Of a DNA stretch of 64,000 nt, positions 22,301 through 34,976 are shown piece after piece. Source of the DNA: Muricea muricata (taxonomy: Eukaryota; Cnidaria; Anthozoa; Malacalcyonacea; Plexauridae); contig OY979725.1 of the NCBI GenBank assembly GCA_963855995.1, forward strand, positions 7,574,118 through 7,638,117. The letters are read 5' to 3'. The notes below the pieces were generated by a model, which did not search any database, was not told the origin of the DNA, and worked only from the letters and a program-made list of their open reading frames with translations. The translations under genes and the position numbers were made by a program. Position 1 is the first letter of the stretch; every line of letters starts with the position of its first letter.

Positions 22301-25300
22301 TTTTAGGTTTTTCATTCCAGCATGCTTTTTTCGCTCATTTGGATAGTTAGAGGACCGCAAACATTATTTCCGACTTGGTAAGATCAGAAATTTTTATTTA
22401 GAAGGTGTCTTTTAGTCTTGAGTTTAGCCCTCAAAACATCATTTTAACCTCTAAAACGTTGCCGTTATTGATTTAGACAACTTTTTTGCGCTCAAATCGC
22501 TTCCAGAACGCTTAAAACGCGATTTTGATGATTCTGAGATCATTTTTTTTCACTTGCAAAGAAAGTTTTAGGTTTTTTATTCCAGCACGTTTTTTCGCTC
22601 ATTTCGATAGTTAGAGCACCGCAAACATGATTCCCGACTTGGTAAGACCAGAAATTTCGATTTAGAAGGTGTCTTTTAGTCTTGAGTTTAGCCCTCAAAA
22701 CATCATTTTAAGCTCTAAAACGATGCTGTTATTGATTTAAACAGCTTTTTTGCTATCAAATTGCTTCCAGAACGCTTAAAACGCGATTTTTAGGATTCTG
22801 AGATAACTTTTTTTACTTGCAACGAAAGTTTTAGCTTTTTCATTCCAGCATGTTTTTTTCGCTCATTTCGATAGTTAGAGGACCGCAAATATGATTTCCG
22901 GCTTGGTAAGATCAGAAATTTCGATTTAGAAGGTGCTTTTAGTCTTGAGTTTAGCCCTCAAAACATCATTTTAAACTCTAATACGTTGCCGTTATTAATT
23001 TAGACAACTTTTTTGCGCTCAAATCGCTTCCAGAACGCTTAAAACGCGATTTTGATGATTCTGAGATCATTTTTTTTCACTTGCAAAGAAAGTTTTAGGT
23101 TTTTTATTCCACCACGTTATTTCGCTCATTTCGATAGTTAGAGCACCGCAAACATGATTCCCGACTTGGTAAGATCAGAAATTTCTATTTAGAAGGTGTC
23201 TTTTAGTCTTGAGTTTAGCCCTGAAAAGATCATTTTAAGCTCTAAAACGTTGCCGTTATTGATTTAGACAAATTTTTTGCGCTCAAATCGCTTCCAGAAC
23301 GCTTAAAACGCGATTTTTATGATTCTGAGATCATTTTTTTTCACTTGTAAAGAAAGTTTTAGGTTTTTCATTCCAGCATGTTGTTTCGCTCATATCGATA
23401 GTTAGAGCACCGCAAACATGATTCCCGACTTGGTAAGATCAGAAATTTCGATTTAGAAGGTGTCTTTTAGTCTTGAGTTTACCCATCAAAACATCATTTT
23501 AAACCTTAAAACGATGCCGTTATTGATTTAGACAGCTTTTTCGCTATCAAATTGCTTCCAGAACGCTTAAAACGCGATTTTTATGATTCTGAGATAACTT
23601 TTTTTACTTGCAAAGAAAGTTTTAGGTTTTTCATTCCAGCATGTTTTTTTCGCTCATTTCGATAGTTAGAGGACGGCAAACATGATTTCCGACTTGGCAA
23701 GATCAAAAATTTTTATTTAGAAGGTGTCTTTTAGTCTTGAGTTTAGCCTTCAAAAGATCCTTTTAAGCTCTAAAACGTTGCCGTTATTGATTTAGACAAC
23801 TTTTTTGCGCTCAAATCACTTCCAGAACGCTTAAAATGCGATTTTGATGATTCTGAGATCATTTTTTTTCACTTGCAAAGAAAGTTTTAGGTTTTTCATT
23901 CCAGCATGTTTTTTTCGCTCATTTTGATAGTTAGAGGACCGCAAAACTGATTTCCGACTTGGTAAGATCTGAAATTTTTATTTAGAAGGTGTTTTTTATT
24001 CTTGAGTTTAGCCCTGAAAACATCATTTTAAGCTCTAAAACGTTGCCGTTATTGATTTAGACAAATTTTTTGCGCTCAAATCGCTTCCAGAACGCTTAAA
24101 AAGCGATTTTGATGATTCCGAGATCACTTTTTTTCACTTGCAAAGAATGTTTTAGCTTTTTCATTCAACATTTTATTTCGCTCATTTCGACAGTTAGAGC
24201 ACTGCAAACATGATTTTCGTCTTGGTAAGATCAGAAATTTTGATTTAGAAGGTGCTTTTAGTCTTGAATTTAGCCCTCAAAACATCATTTTAAGCTGTAA
24301 AACGATGCTGTTATTGATTTAAACAGCTTTTTGCGCTCAAATCGCTTCCAGAACGCTTAAAACGCGATTTTGATGATTCTGAGATCATTTTTTGTCACTT
24401 GCAAAGAAAGTTTTAGGTCTTTTATTCCAGCACGTTATTTCACTCATTTCGATAGTTAGAGCACCGCAAACATGATTCCCGACTTGGTAAGTTCAGAATT
24501 TTCGATTTAGAAGGTGTCTTTTAGTCTTGAGTTTAGCCCTGAAAACATCATTTTAAGCTCTAAAACGTTGCCGTAATTGATTTAAACAAATTTTTTGCGC
24601 TCAAATCGCTTCCAGAACGCTTAAAAAGCGATTTTGATGATTCTGAGATCACTTTTTTTCACTTGCAAAGAATGTTTTAGCTTTTTCATTCAACATTTTA
24701 TTTCGTTCATTTCGACAGTTAGAGCACCGCAAACATGATTTTCGTTATGGTAAGATCAGAAATTTTGATTTAGAAGGTGCTTTTAGTCTTGAGTTTAGCA
24801 CTCAAAACATCATTTTAAGCTCTAAAACGATGCTGTTACTGATTTAAACAGCTTTTTTGCGCTCATATCGCTCCCAGAACGCTTAAAACGCGATTTTGAT
24901 GATTCTGAGATCATTTTTTCTCACTTGCAAAGAAACTTTTAGGTTTTTTATTCCAGCACGTTATTTCGCTCATTTCGATAGTTAGAGCACCGCAAACATG
25001 ATTTTCGTTATGGTAAGATCAAAAATTTCGATTTAGAAGGTGTCTTTTAGTCTTGAGTTTAGCCCTCAAAACATCATTTTAAGCTCTAAAACTATGCCGT
25101 TATTAATTTAGACAGCTTTTTTGCTATCAAATTGCTTCCAGAACGCTTAAAGCGCGATTTTGATGATTCTGAGATAACTTTCTGTACTTGCAAAGAAAGT
25201 TTTAGGTTTTTCATTCCAGCATGTTTTTTTCGCTCATTTCGACTGTTAGAGCACCGCAAACATGATTTTCGTCTTGGTAAGATCAGAAATTTTTATTTAG

Positions 25301-25515
25301 AAGGTGTCTTTTAGTCTTGAGTTTAGCCCTCAAAAAATCATTTTAAGCTCTAATACGTTTCCGTTATTGATTTAGACAGCTTTTTTGCGCTCAAATCGCT
25401 TCCAGAACGCTTAAAACGCGATTTTTGATGATTCACAGATCATTTTTTTTCACTTGCAAAGAGAGTTTTAGGTTTTTTATTCCAGCACGTTATTTCGCTT
25501 ATTTCGATAGTTAGA

Positions 25516-26703
25516 CTCAGTGAACTTAAGTCCTGGCTTTAAAAACGAATTTTACCCCCTGCAACGTGGGTTCCGAAGTTTCGTGAATTCGCGTGGATTT
25601 CACGTGGATTTCGCGTGGATACTAACAAGTGTTAGCTACGAGCAACTAGTGAACTAGGTCACACAGTAGAACAGTTTTTACTTTAATAAGACAAAGGTAA
25701 AGTGGAGTTAAAAGAGTCATCTACACGTTAAATGAATTATATTTAACGTTTTGAACAATATTTGCAGATATACAAAAGCAATTTTATTGCCTTCCTTGTT
25801 TACATTTATACATGACAAAACTTGAATTTTGCTTGTATATTTTTCTCACATGAAACAAAAGAAGTTGAAAAGATTATATTTTAACTTTTAAAAACGAACT
25901 TTAAAAGCAAAATCGATAAAATTTTGCCGTTTTCGCCAAGATTTTTTGCTTGACTAACTGTTTCCATGGAAACAAGAAAATTCAAAATTCAAAATGGCGG
26001 AAAAACTAATGACTTAAAAGCTAAATTAATTCTTTTATCGTAGTGAATTTAGCCCTGCATGCGGTCCTTTTTTTGGGGAAAAATGTTTATGCAGTAACAA
26101 AGTTGTTGCTAGATGGCACAAGAAGTGTGTTATGTCACCTCATCTGGGAAAAAATGAGTAAAATAATTGCCATACAGCCATAAAGCTGTCAAAAGTCAGA
26201 AAAAAATTGCCTCGGGAGACGACCCTGTATCAAATACCAGCTCTCAGTGACTATGAAAATAAGTTCGTTTCCCACCCATTTTGGGGGAACTAACCGGAAT
26301 GTGTGTAATCTGTGCCGAAAACATAAAAAAAATTGAAGTAGAAATGAAAAAATACATCAATTTTTAAAACAATTCTTTCTTTGTCCTAAACTATACATTC
26401 AGGACACACATTCCAGTTAGACTGATAAACTTGAATATACGTGCTTTCTAAAGCATACAATTTCTAATGCTAACATTATTCCCAGACCCATCTCCCAAGT
26501 CCGCAAAGATAAGTAACACAATATCAAGGATGTTATGGTCACGTGACCGTTTCCATAGCAACAAAATGCTGCAGTTTGTTAACACTAGGCCTAACTATTA
26601 TTGTAGCAAGTTTGGTGGAGGTTGCTTTAGTATATGATGAGTAATTGCCATTTATGTCATATTTTGCTAAAATGAGCTGGAGCCATGACTTAAGTGCACT
26701 GAG
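25516..26703. mobile_element. 1.19-kb non-autonomous DNA transposon
   Basis: Non-satellite sequence inserted cleanly in a monomer: gttaga, then the element, then gagcaccgc. The ends are imperfect inverted repeats, left 25516-25538 (ctcagtgaacttaagtcctg...) and right 26681-26703 (...tgacttaagtgcactgag), matching at 21 of 23 positions. The flanking GA on each side (25514-25515 and 26704-26705) suggests a 2-bp target duplication. It has no substantial open frame and no transposase. Internal sequence includes repeated cgtggattt units (about 25590-25620) and the palindromes GTTTCCATGGAAAC (25960-25973) and GGTCACGTGACC (26537-26548). It does not start CACTA, and no 8-bp hAT-type or TTAA duplication is present, so the superfamily is left open. 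Confidence 0.82.
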
Positions 26704-27070
26704 GAGCACCGCAAACATGATTCCCGACTTGGTAAGACCAGAAATTTCTATTTAGAAGGTGTCTTTTAGTCTTGAGTTTAGCCCTCAAAACATCATTTTA
26801 AGCTCTAAAACGATGCTGTTATTGATTTAAACAGCTTTTTTGCAATCAAATTGCTTCCAGAACGCTTAAAACGCGATTTTTAGGATTCTGAGATAACTTT
26901 TTTTAGTTGCAATGAAAGTTTTAGGTTTTTCATTCCAGCATGTTTTTTTCGCTCATTTCGATAGTTAGAGGACCGCAAACATGATTTCCGGCTTGGCAAG
27001 ACTAGAAATTTTTATTTAGGTGTCTTTTAGTCTTGAGTTTAGCCCTCAAAACATCATTTTAAGCTCTAAT

Positions 27071-30000
27071 ACGTTGCCGTTATTGATTTAGACAGCTTTT
27101 TTGCGCTCAAATCGCTTCCAGAACGCTTAAAACGCGCTTTTGATGATTCTGAGATCATTTTTTTCACCTGCAAAGAAAGTTTTAGGTTTTTTATTCCAGC
27201 ACGTTATTTCGCTCATTTCGATAGTTAGAGCACCGCAAACATGTTTCCCGACTTGGTAAGATCAGAAATTTCGATTTAGAAGGTGTCTTTTAGTCTTGAG
27301 GTTAGCCCTCAAAACATCATTTTAAGCTCTAAAACGATGCCGTTATTGATTTAGACAGCTTTCTTGCTATCAAATTGCTTCCAGAACGCTTAAAACGCGA
27401 TTTTGATGATTCTGAGATCATTTTTTCTCACTTGCAAAGAAACTTTTAGGTTTTTTATTCCAGCACGTTATTTCGCTCATTTCGATAGTTAGAGCACCGC
27501 AAACATGATTCCCGACTTGGTAAGACCAGAAATTTCGATTTAGAAGGTGTCTTTTAGTCTTGAGTTTAGCCCTCAAAACATCATTTTAAGCTCTAAAACG
27601 ATGCTGTTATTGATTTAAACAGCTTTTTTGCTATCAAATTGCTTCCAGAACGCTTAAAACGAGATTTTTATGATTCTGAGATAACTTTTTTTACTTGCAA
27701 AGAAAGTTTTAGGTTTTTCATTCCAGCATGTTTTTTTCGCTCATTTCGATAGTTAGGGGACCGCAAACATGATTTCCGCCTTGGCAAGATCAGAAATTTT
27801 TATTTAGGTGTCTTTTAGTCTTGAGTTTAGCCCTCAAAACATCATTTTAAGCTCTAATACGTTGCCGTTATTGATTTAGACAGCTTTTTTGCGCTCAAAT
27901 CGCTTCCAGAACGCTTAAAACGCGATTTTGATGATTCTGAGATAATTTTTTTTCACTTGTAAAGCAAGTTTTAGGTTTTTCAATCCAGCATGTTATTTCG
28001 CTCATTTCGATAGTTAGGGCACCGCAAACATGACTCCCGACTTGGTAAGATCAAAAATTTCGATTTAGAAGGTGTCTTTTAGTCTTGAGTTTAGCCTTCA
28101 AAACATCATTTTAAGCTCTAAAACTATGCCGTTATTGATTTAGACAGCTTTTTTGCTATCAAATTGCTTCCAGAACGCTTAAAGCGCGATTTTGATGATT
28201 CTGAGATAACTTTTTGTACTTGCAAAGAAAGTTTTAGGTTTTTCATTCCAGCATGTTTTTTTCGCTCATTTCGACTGTTAGAGCACCGCAAACATGATTT
28301 TCGTCTTGGTAAGATCAGAAATTTTTATTTAGAAGGTGTCTTTTAGTCTTGAGTTTAGCCCTCAAAAAATCATTTTAAGCTCTAATACGTTTCCATTATT
28401 GATTTAGACAGCTTTTTCGCTATCAATTTGCTTCCAGAACGCTTAAAACGCGATTTTGATGATTCTGAGATAACTTTTTTTACTTGCAAAGAAAGTTTTA
28501 GGTTTTTTATTCCAGCACGTTATTTCGCTTATTTCGATAGTTAGAGCACCGCAAACATGATTCCCGACTTGGTAAGATCAGAAATTTCGATTTAGAAGGT
28601 GTCTTTTAGTCTTGAGTTTACCCATCAAAACATCATTTTAAGCTCTAAAACGATTCCGTTATTGATTTAGACAGCTTTCTTGCTATCAAATTGCTTCCAG
28701 AACGCTTAAAACGCGATTTTGATGATTCTGAGATCATTTTTTTTCACTTGCAAAGAAAGTTTTAGGTTTTTTATTCCAGCACGTTATTTCGCTCATTTCA
28801 ATAGTTAGAGCACCGCAAACATGATTCCCGACTTGGTAAGACCAGAAATTTCGATTTAGAAGGTGTCTTTTAGTCTTGAGTTTAGCCCTCAAAACATCAT
28901 TTTAAGCTCTAAGACTATGCCGTTATTGATTTAGACAGCTTTTTTGCTATCAAATTGCTTCCAGAACGTTTAAAGCGCGATTTTGATGATTCTGAGATAA
29001 CTTTTTGTACTTGCAAAGAAAGTTTTAGGTTTTTCATTCCAGCATGTTTTTTTCGCTCATTTCGATAGTTAGAGGACCGCAAATATGATTTCCGGCTTGG
29101 TAAGATCAGAAATTTCGATTTAGAAGGTGCTTTTAGTCTTGAGTTTAGCCCTCAAAACATCATTTTAAGCTCTAATACGTTGCCGTTATTAATTTAGACA
29201 ACTTTTTTGCGCTCAAATCGCTTCCAGAACGCTTAAAACGCGATTTTGATGATTCTGAGATCATTTTTTTTCACTTGCAAAGAAAGTTTTAGGTTTTTTA
29301 TTTCACCACGTTATTTCGCTCATTTCGATAGTTAGAGCACAGCAAACATGATTCCCGACTTGGTAAGACCAGAAATTTCGATTTAGAAGGTGTCTTTTAG
29401 TCTTGAGTTTAGCCCTCAAAACATCATTTTAAGCTCTAAAACGATGCCGTTATTGATTTAGACAGCTTTTTTGCTATCAAATTGCTTCCAGAACGCTTAA
29501 AGCGCGATTTCGATGATTCTGAGATCATTTTTTTTCACTTGTAAAGAAAGTTTTAGGTTTTTCATTCCAGCATGTTGTTTCGCTCATTTCGATAGTTGGG
29601 GCACCGCAAACATGATTCCCGACTTGGTAAGATCAAAAAATTTGATTTAGAAGGTGTCTTTTAGTCTTGAGTTTAGCCCTCAAAACATCATTTTAAGCTC
29701 TAAAACAATGCCGTTATTGATTTAGACAGCTTTTTCGCTATCAAATTGCTTCCAGAACGCTTAAAACGCGATTTTGATGATTCTGAGATAACTTTTTTTA
29801 CTTGCAAAGAAAGTTTTAGGTTTTTCATTCCAGCATGCTTTTTTCGCTCATTTGGATAGTTAAAGGACCGCAAACATTATTTCCGACTTGGTAAGATCAG
29901 AAATTTTTATTTAGAAGGTGTCTTTTAGTCTTGAGTTTAGCTCTCAAAACATCATTTTAAGCTCTAAAACAATGCCGTTATTGATTTAGACAGCTTTTTC

Positions 30001-31023
30001 GCTATCAAATTGCTTCCAGAACGCTTAAAACGCGATTTTGATGATTCTGAGATAACTTTTTTTACTTGCAAAGAAAGTTTTAGGTTTTTCATTCCAGCAT
30101 GCTTTTTTCGCTCATTTGGATAGTTAAAGGACCGCAAACATTATTTCCGACTTGGTAAGATCAGAAATTTTTATTTAGAAGGTGTCTTTTAGTCTTGAGT
30201 TTAGCCCTCAAAACATCATTTTAACCTCTAAAACGTTGCCGTTATTGATTTAGACAACTTTTTTGCGCTCAAATCGCTTCCAGAACGCTTAAAACGCGAT
30301 TTTGATGATTCTGAGATCATTTTTTTCACTTGCAAAGAAAGTTTTAGGTTTTTTATTCCACCACGTTATTTCGCTCATTTCGATAGTTAGAGCACCGCAA
30401 ACATGATTCCCGACTTGGTAAGACCAGAAATTACGATTTAGAAGGTGTCTTTTAGTCTTGAGTTTAGCCCTCAAAACATCATTTTAAGCTCTAAAACGAT
30501 GCCGTTATTGATTTAGACAGCTTTTTTGCTATCAAATTGCTTCCAGAACGCTTAAAGCGCGATTTCTATGATTCTGAGATCATTTTTTTTCACTTGTAAA
30601 GAAAGTTTTAGGTTTTTCATTCCAGCATGTTGTTTCGCTCATTTCGATAGTTAGGGCACCGCAAACATGATTCCCGACTTGGTAAGATCAAAAAATTCGA
30701 TTTAGAAGGTGTCTTTTAGTCTTGAGTTTAGCCCTCAAAACATCATTTTAAGCTCTAAAACGTTGCCGTTATGGATTTAGACAGCTTTTTCGCTGTCAAA
30801 TTGCTTCCAGAACGCTTAAAACGCGATTTTGATGATTCTGAGATAACTTTTTTTACTTGCAAAGAAAGTTTTAGGTTTTTCATTCCAGCATGCTTTTTTC
30901 GCTCATTTGGATAGTTAGAGGACCGCAAACATTATTTCCGACTTGGTAAGATCAGAAATTTTTATTTAGAAGGTGTCTTTTAGTCTTGAGTTTAGCCTTC
31001 AAAAGATCCTTTTAAGCTCTAAA
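27071..31023 (+). repeat. 15-monomer block (3953 bp), tandem copy 1
   Basis: Corresponds position by position with 31024-34976 at an offset of 3953 bp, 15 times about 263.5. Rare variants shared include ttcacctgcaaag, aaaacgagattttt, cgtttccattatt, aagactatgcc, atttcaccacg, cacagcaaac and agttggggcacc. I found no mismatch when comparing the copies. The breakpoint lies between 27070, where upstream identity breaks (t against a), and the matching end near 31047. Confidence 0.93.
29703..30228 (+). repeat. Monomer doublet inside the 15-monomer block
   Basis: Two successive monomers share the rare variants aaaacaatgccg, ctttttcgctatc, catgcttttttcg and atagttaaaggaccg, a local one-monomer duplication. 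It is carried in both copies of the 3953-bp block, so it predates that duplication. Confidence 0.8.
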
Positions 31024-34000
31024 ACGTTGCCGTTATTGATTTAGACAGCTTTTTTGCGCTCAAATCGCTTCCAGAACGCTTAAAACGCGCTTTTGATGAT
31101 TCTGAGATCATTTTTTTCACCTGCAAAGAAAGTTTTAGGTTTTTTATTCCAGCACGTTATTTCGCTCATTTCGATAGTTAGAGCACCGCAAACATGTTTC
31201 CCGACTTGGTAAGATCAGAAATTTCGATTTAGAAGGTGTCTTTTAGTCTTGAGGTTAGCCCTCAAAACATCATTTTAAGCTCTAAAACGATGCCGTTATT
31301 GATTTAGACAGCTTTCTTGCTATCAAATTGCTTCCAGAACGCTTAAAACGCGATTTTGATGATTCTGAGATCATTTTTTCTCACTTGCAAAGAAACTTTT
31401 AGGTTTTTTATTCCAGCACGTTATTTCGCTCATTTCGATAGTTAGAGCACCGCAAACATGATTCCCGACTTGGTAAGACCAGAAATTTCGATTTAGAAGG
31501 TGTCTTTTAGTCTTGAGTTTAGCCCTCAAAACATCATTTTAAGCTCTAAAACGATGCTGTTATTGATTTAAACAGCTTTTTTGCTATCAAATTGCTTCCA
31601 GAACGCTTAAAACGAGATTTTTATGATTCTGAGATAACTTTTTTTACTTGCAAAGAAAGTTTTAGGTTTTTCATTCCAGCATGTTTTTTTCGCTCATTTC
31701 GATAGTTAGGGGACCGCAAACATGATTTCCGCCTTGGCAAGATCAGAAATTTTTATTTAGGTGTCTTTTAGTCTTGAGTTTAGCCCTCAAAACATCATTT
31801 TAAGCTCTAATACGTTGCCGTTATTGATTTAGACAGCTTTTTTGCGCTCAAATCGCTTCCAGAACGCTTAAAACGCGATTTTGATGATTCTGAGATAATT
31901 TTTTTTCACTTGTAAAGCAAGTTTTAGGTTTTTCAATCCAGCATGTTATTTCGCTCATTTCGATAGTTAGGGCACCGCAAACATGACTCCCGACTTGGTA
32001 AGATCAAAAATTTCGATTTAGAAGGTGTCTTTTAGTCTTGAGTTTAGCCTTCAAAACATCATTTTAAGCTCTAAAACTATGCCGTTATTGATTTAGACAG
32101 CTTTTTTGCTATCAAATTGCTTCCAGAACGCTTAAAGCGCGATTTTGATGATTCTGAGATAACTTTTTGTACTTGCAAAGAAAGTTTTAGGTTTTTCATT
32201 CCAGCATGTTTTTTTCGCTCATTTCGACTGTTAGAGCACCGCAAACATGATTTTCGTCTTGGTAAGATCAGAAATTTTTATTTAGAAGGTGTCTTTTAGT
32301 CTTGAGTTTAGCCCTCAAAAAATCATTTTAAGCTCTAATACGTTTCCATTATTGATTTAGACAGCTTTTTCGCTATCAATTTGCTTCCAGAACGCTTAAA
32401 ACGCGATTTTGATGATTCTGAGATAACTTTTTTTACTTGCAAAGAAAGTTTTAGGTTTTTTATTCCAGCACGTTATTTCGCTTATTTCGATAGTTAGAGC
32501 ACCGCAAACATGATTCCCGACTTGGTAAGATCAGAAATTTCGATTTAGAAGGTGTCTTTTAGTCTTGAGTTTACCCATCAAAACATCATTTTAAGCTCTA
32601 AAACGATTCCGTTATTGATTTAGACAGCTTTCTTGCTATCAAATTGCTTCCAGAACGCTTAAAACGCGATTTTGATGATTCTGAGATCATTTTTTTTCAC
32701 TTGCAAAGAAAGTTTTAGGTTTTTTATTCCAGCACGTTATTTCGCTCATTTCAATAGTTAGAGCACCGCAAACATGATTCCCGACTTGGTAAGACCAGAA
32801 ATTTCGATTTAGAAGGTGTCTTTTAGTCTTGAGTTTAGCCCTCAAAACATCATTTTAAGCTCTAAGACTATGCCGTTATTGATTTAGACAGCTTTTTTGC
32901 TATCAAATTGCTTCCAGAACGTTTAAAGCGCGATTTTGATGATTCTGAGATAACTTTTTGTACTTGCAAAGAAAGTTTTAGGTTTTTCATTCCAGCATGT
33001 TTTTTTCGCTCATTTCGATAGTTAGAGGACCGCAAATATGATTTCCGGCTTGGTAAGATCAGAAATTTCGATTTAGAAGGTGCTTTTAGTCTTGAGTTTA
33101 GCCCTCAAAACATCATTTTAAGCTCTAATACGTTGCCGTTATTAATTTAGACAACTTTTTTGCGCTCAAATCGCTTCCAGAACGCTTAAAACGCGATTTT
33201 GATGATTCTGAGATCATTTTTTTTCACTTGCAAAGAAAGTTTTAGGTTTTTTATTTCACCACGTTATTTCGCTCATTTCGATAGTTAGAGCACAGCAAAC
33301 ATGATTCCCGACTTGGTAAGACCAGAAATTTCGATTTAGAAGGTGTCTTTTAGTCTTGAGTTTAGCCCTCAAAACATCATTTTAAGCTCTAAAACGATGC
33401 CGTTATTGATTTAGACAGCTTTTTTGCTATCAAATTGCTTCCAGAACGCTTAAAGCGCGATTTCGATGATTCTGAGATCATTTTTTTTCACTTGTAAAGA
33501 AAGTTTTAGGTTTTTCATTCCAGCATGTTGTTTCGCTCATTTCGATAGTTGGGGCACCGCAAACATGATTCCCGACTTGGTAAGATCAAAAAATTTGATT
33601 TAGAAGGTGTCTTTTAGTCTTGAGTTTAGCCCTCAAAACATCATTTTAAGCTCTAAAACAATGCCGTTATTGATTTAGACAGCTTTTTCGCTATCAAATT
33701 GCTTCCAGAACGCTTAAAACGCGATTTTGATGATTCTGAGATAACTTTTTTTACTTGCAAAGAAAGTTTTAGGTTTTTCATTCCAGCATGCTTTTTTCGC
33801 TCATTTGGATAGTTAAAGGACCGCAAACATTATTTCCGACTTGGTAAGATCAGAAATTTTTATTTAGAAGGTGTCTTTTAGTCTTGAGTTTAGCTCTCAA
33901 AACATCATTTTAAGCTCTAAAACAATGCCGTTATTGATTTAGACAGCTTTTTCGCTATCAAATTGCTTCCAGAACGCTTAAAACGCGATTTTGATGATTC

Positions 34001-34976
34001 TGAGATAACTTTTTTTACTTGCAAAGAAAGTTTTAGGTTTTTCATTCCAGCATGCTTTTTTCGCTCATTTGGATAGTTAAAGGACCGCAAACATTATTTC
34101 CGACTTGGTAAGATCAGAAATTTTTATTTAGAAGGTGTCTTTTAGTCTTGAGTTTAGCCCTCAAAACATCATTTTAACCTCTAAAACGTTGCCGTTATTG
34201 ATTTAGACAACTTTTTTGCGCTCAAATCGCTTCCAGAACGCTTAAAACGCGATTTTGATGATTCTGAGATCATTTTTTTCACTTGCAAAGAAAGTTTTAG
34301 GTTTTTTATTCCACCACGTTATTTCGCTCATTTCGATAGTTAGAGCACCGCAAACATGATTCCCGACTTGGTAAGACCAGAAATTACGATTTAGAAGGTG
34401 TCTTTTAGTCTTGAGTTTAGCCCTCAAAACATCATTTTAAGCTCTAAAACGATGCCGTTATTGATTTAGACAGCTTTTTTGCTATCAAATTGCTTCCAGA
34501 ACGCTTAAAGCGCGATTTCTATGATTCTGAGATCATTTTTTTTCACTTGTAAAGAAAGTTTTAGGTTTTTCATTCCAGCATGTTGTTTCGCTCATTTCGA
34601 TAGTTAGGGCACCGCAAACATGATTCCCGACTTGGTAAGATCAAAAAATTCGATTTAGAAGGTGTCTTTTAGTCTTGAGTTTAGCCCTCAAAACATCATT
34701 TTAAGCTCTAAAACGTTGCCGTTATGGATTTAGACAGCTTTTTCGCTGTCAAATTGCTTCCAGAACGCTTAAAACGCGATTTTGATGATTCTGAGATAAC
34801 TTTTTTTACTTGCAAAGAAAGTTTTAGGTTTTTCATTCCAGCATGCTTTTTTCGCTCATTTGGATAGTTAGAGGACCGCAAACATTATTTCCGACTTGGT
34901 AAGATCAGAAATTTTTATTTAGAAGGTGTCTTTTAGTCTTGAGTTTAGCCTTCAAAAGATCCTTTTAAGCTCTAAA
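31024..34976 (+). repeat. 15-monomer block (3953 bp), tandem copy 2
   Basis: Second copy of the block at 27071-31023. It matches on to about 35000 and then diverges at gacaactttt against gacagctttt (position 35001). Confidence 0.93.

Larger units (their letters stand above)
8761..25515 (+). repeat. 263-bp satellite, central-left array (about 64 monomers)
   Basis: Head-to-tail monomers of 261-266 bp; spacing of the cttccagaacg anchor measured over eight successive units between 9613 and 11715 was 265, 264, 261, 263, 261, 263, 264 and 261. Constant words in order are cttccagaacgcttaaaacg, gatgattctgagat, aaagaaagttttaggttttt, cgctcatttcgatagttag, caccgcaaacatgatt, cgacttggtaagatc, agtcttgagtttagccctca, aacatcattttaagctct and gccgttattgatttagacag. 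Subfamilies largely alternate: A has gcgctcaaatcgc, gagatcatttttt and cacgttatttcg; B has gctatcaaattgc, gagataacttttt and catgtttttttcg. Open frames of 60-61 codons on both strands are by-products of the monomer. Confidence 0.96.

Noticed and set aside
8761-25515. CRISPR-like array (regular repeats)
   Set aside because: Units are contiguous 263-bp copies with no unique spacers, in eukaryotic sequence with no cas genes.
25516-26703. CACTA or hAT identity of the 1.19-kb element because CACTG and CAGTG occur near its ends
   Set aside because: The termini read ctcagtg...cactgag, not CACTA-type outward ends, and no 8-bp duplication is present for hAT; the superfamily is left open.
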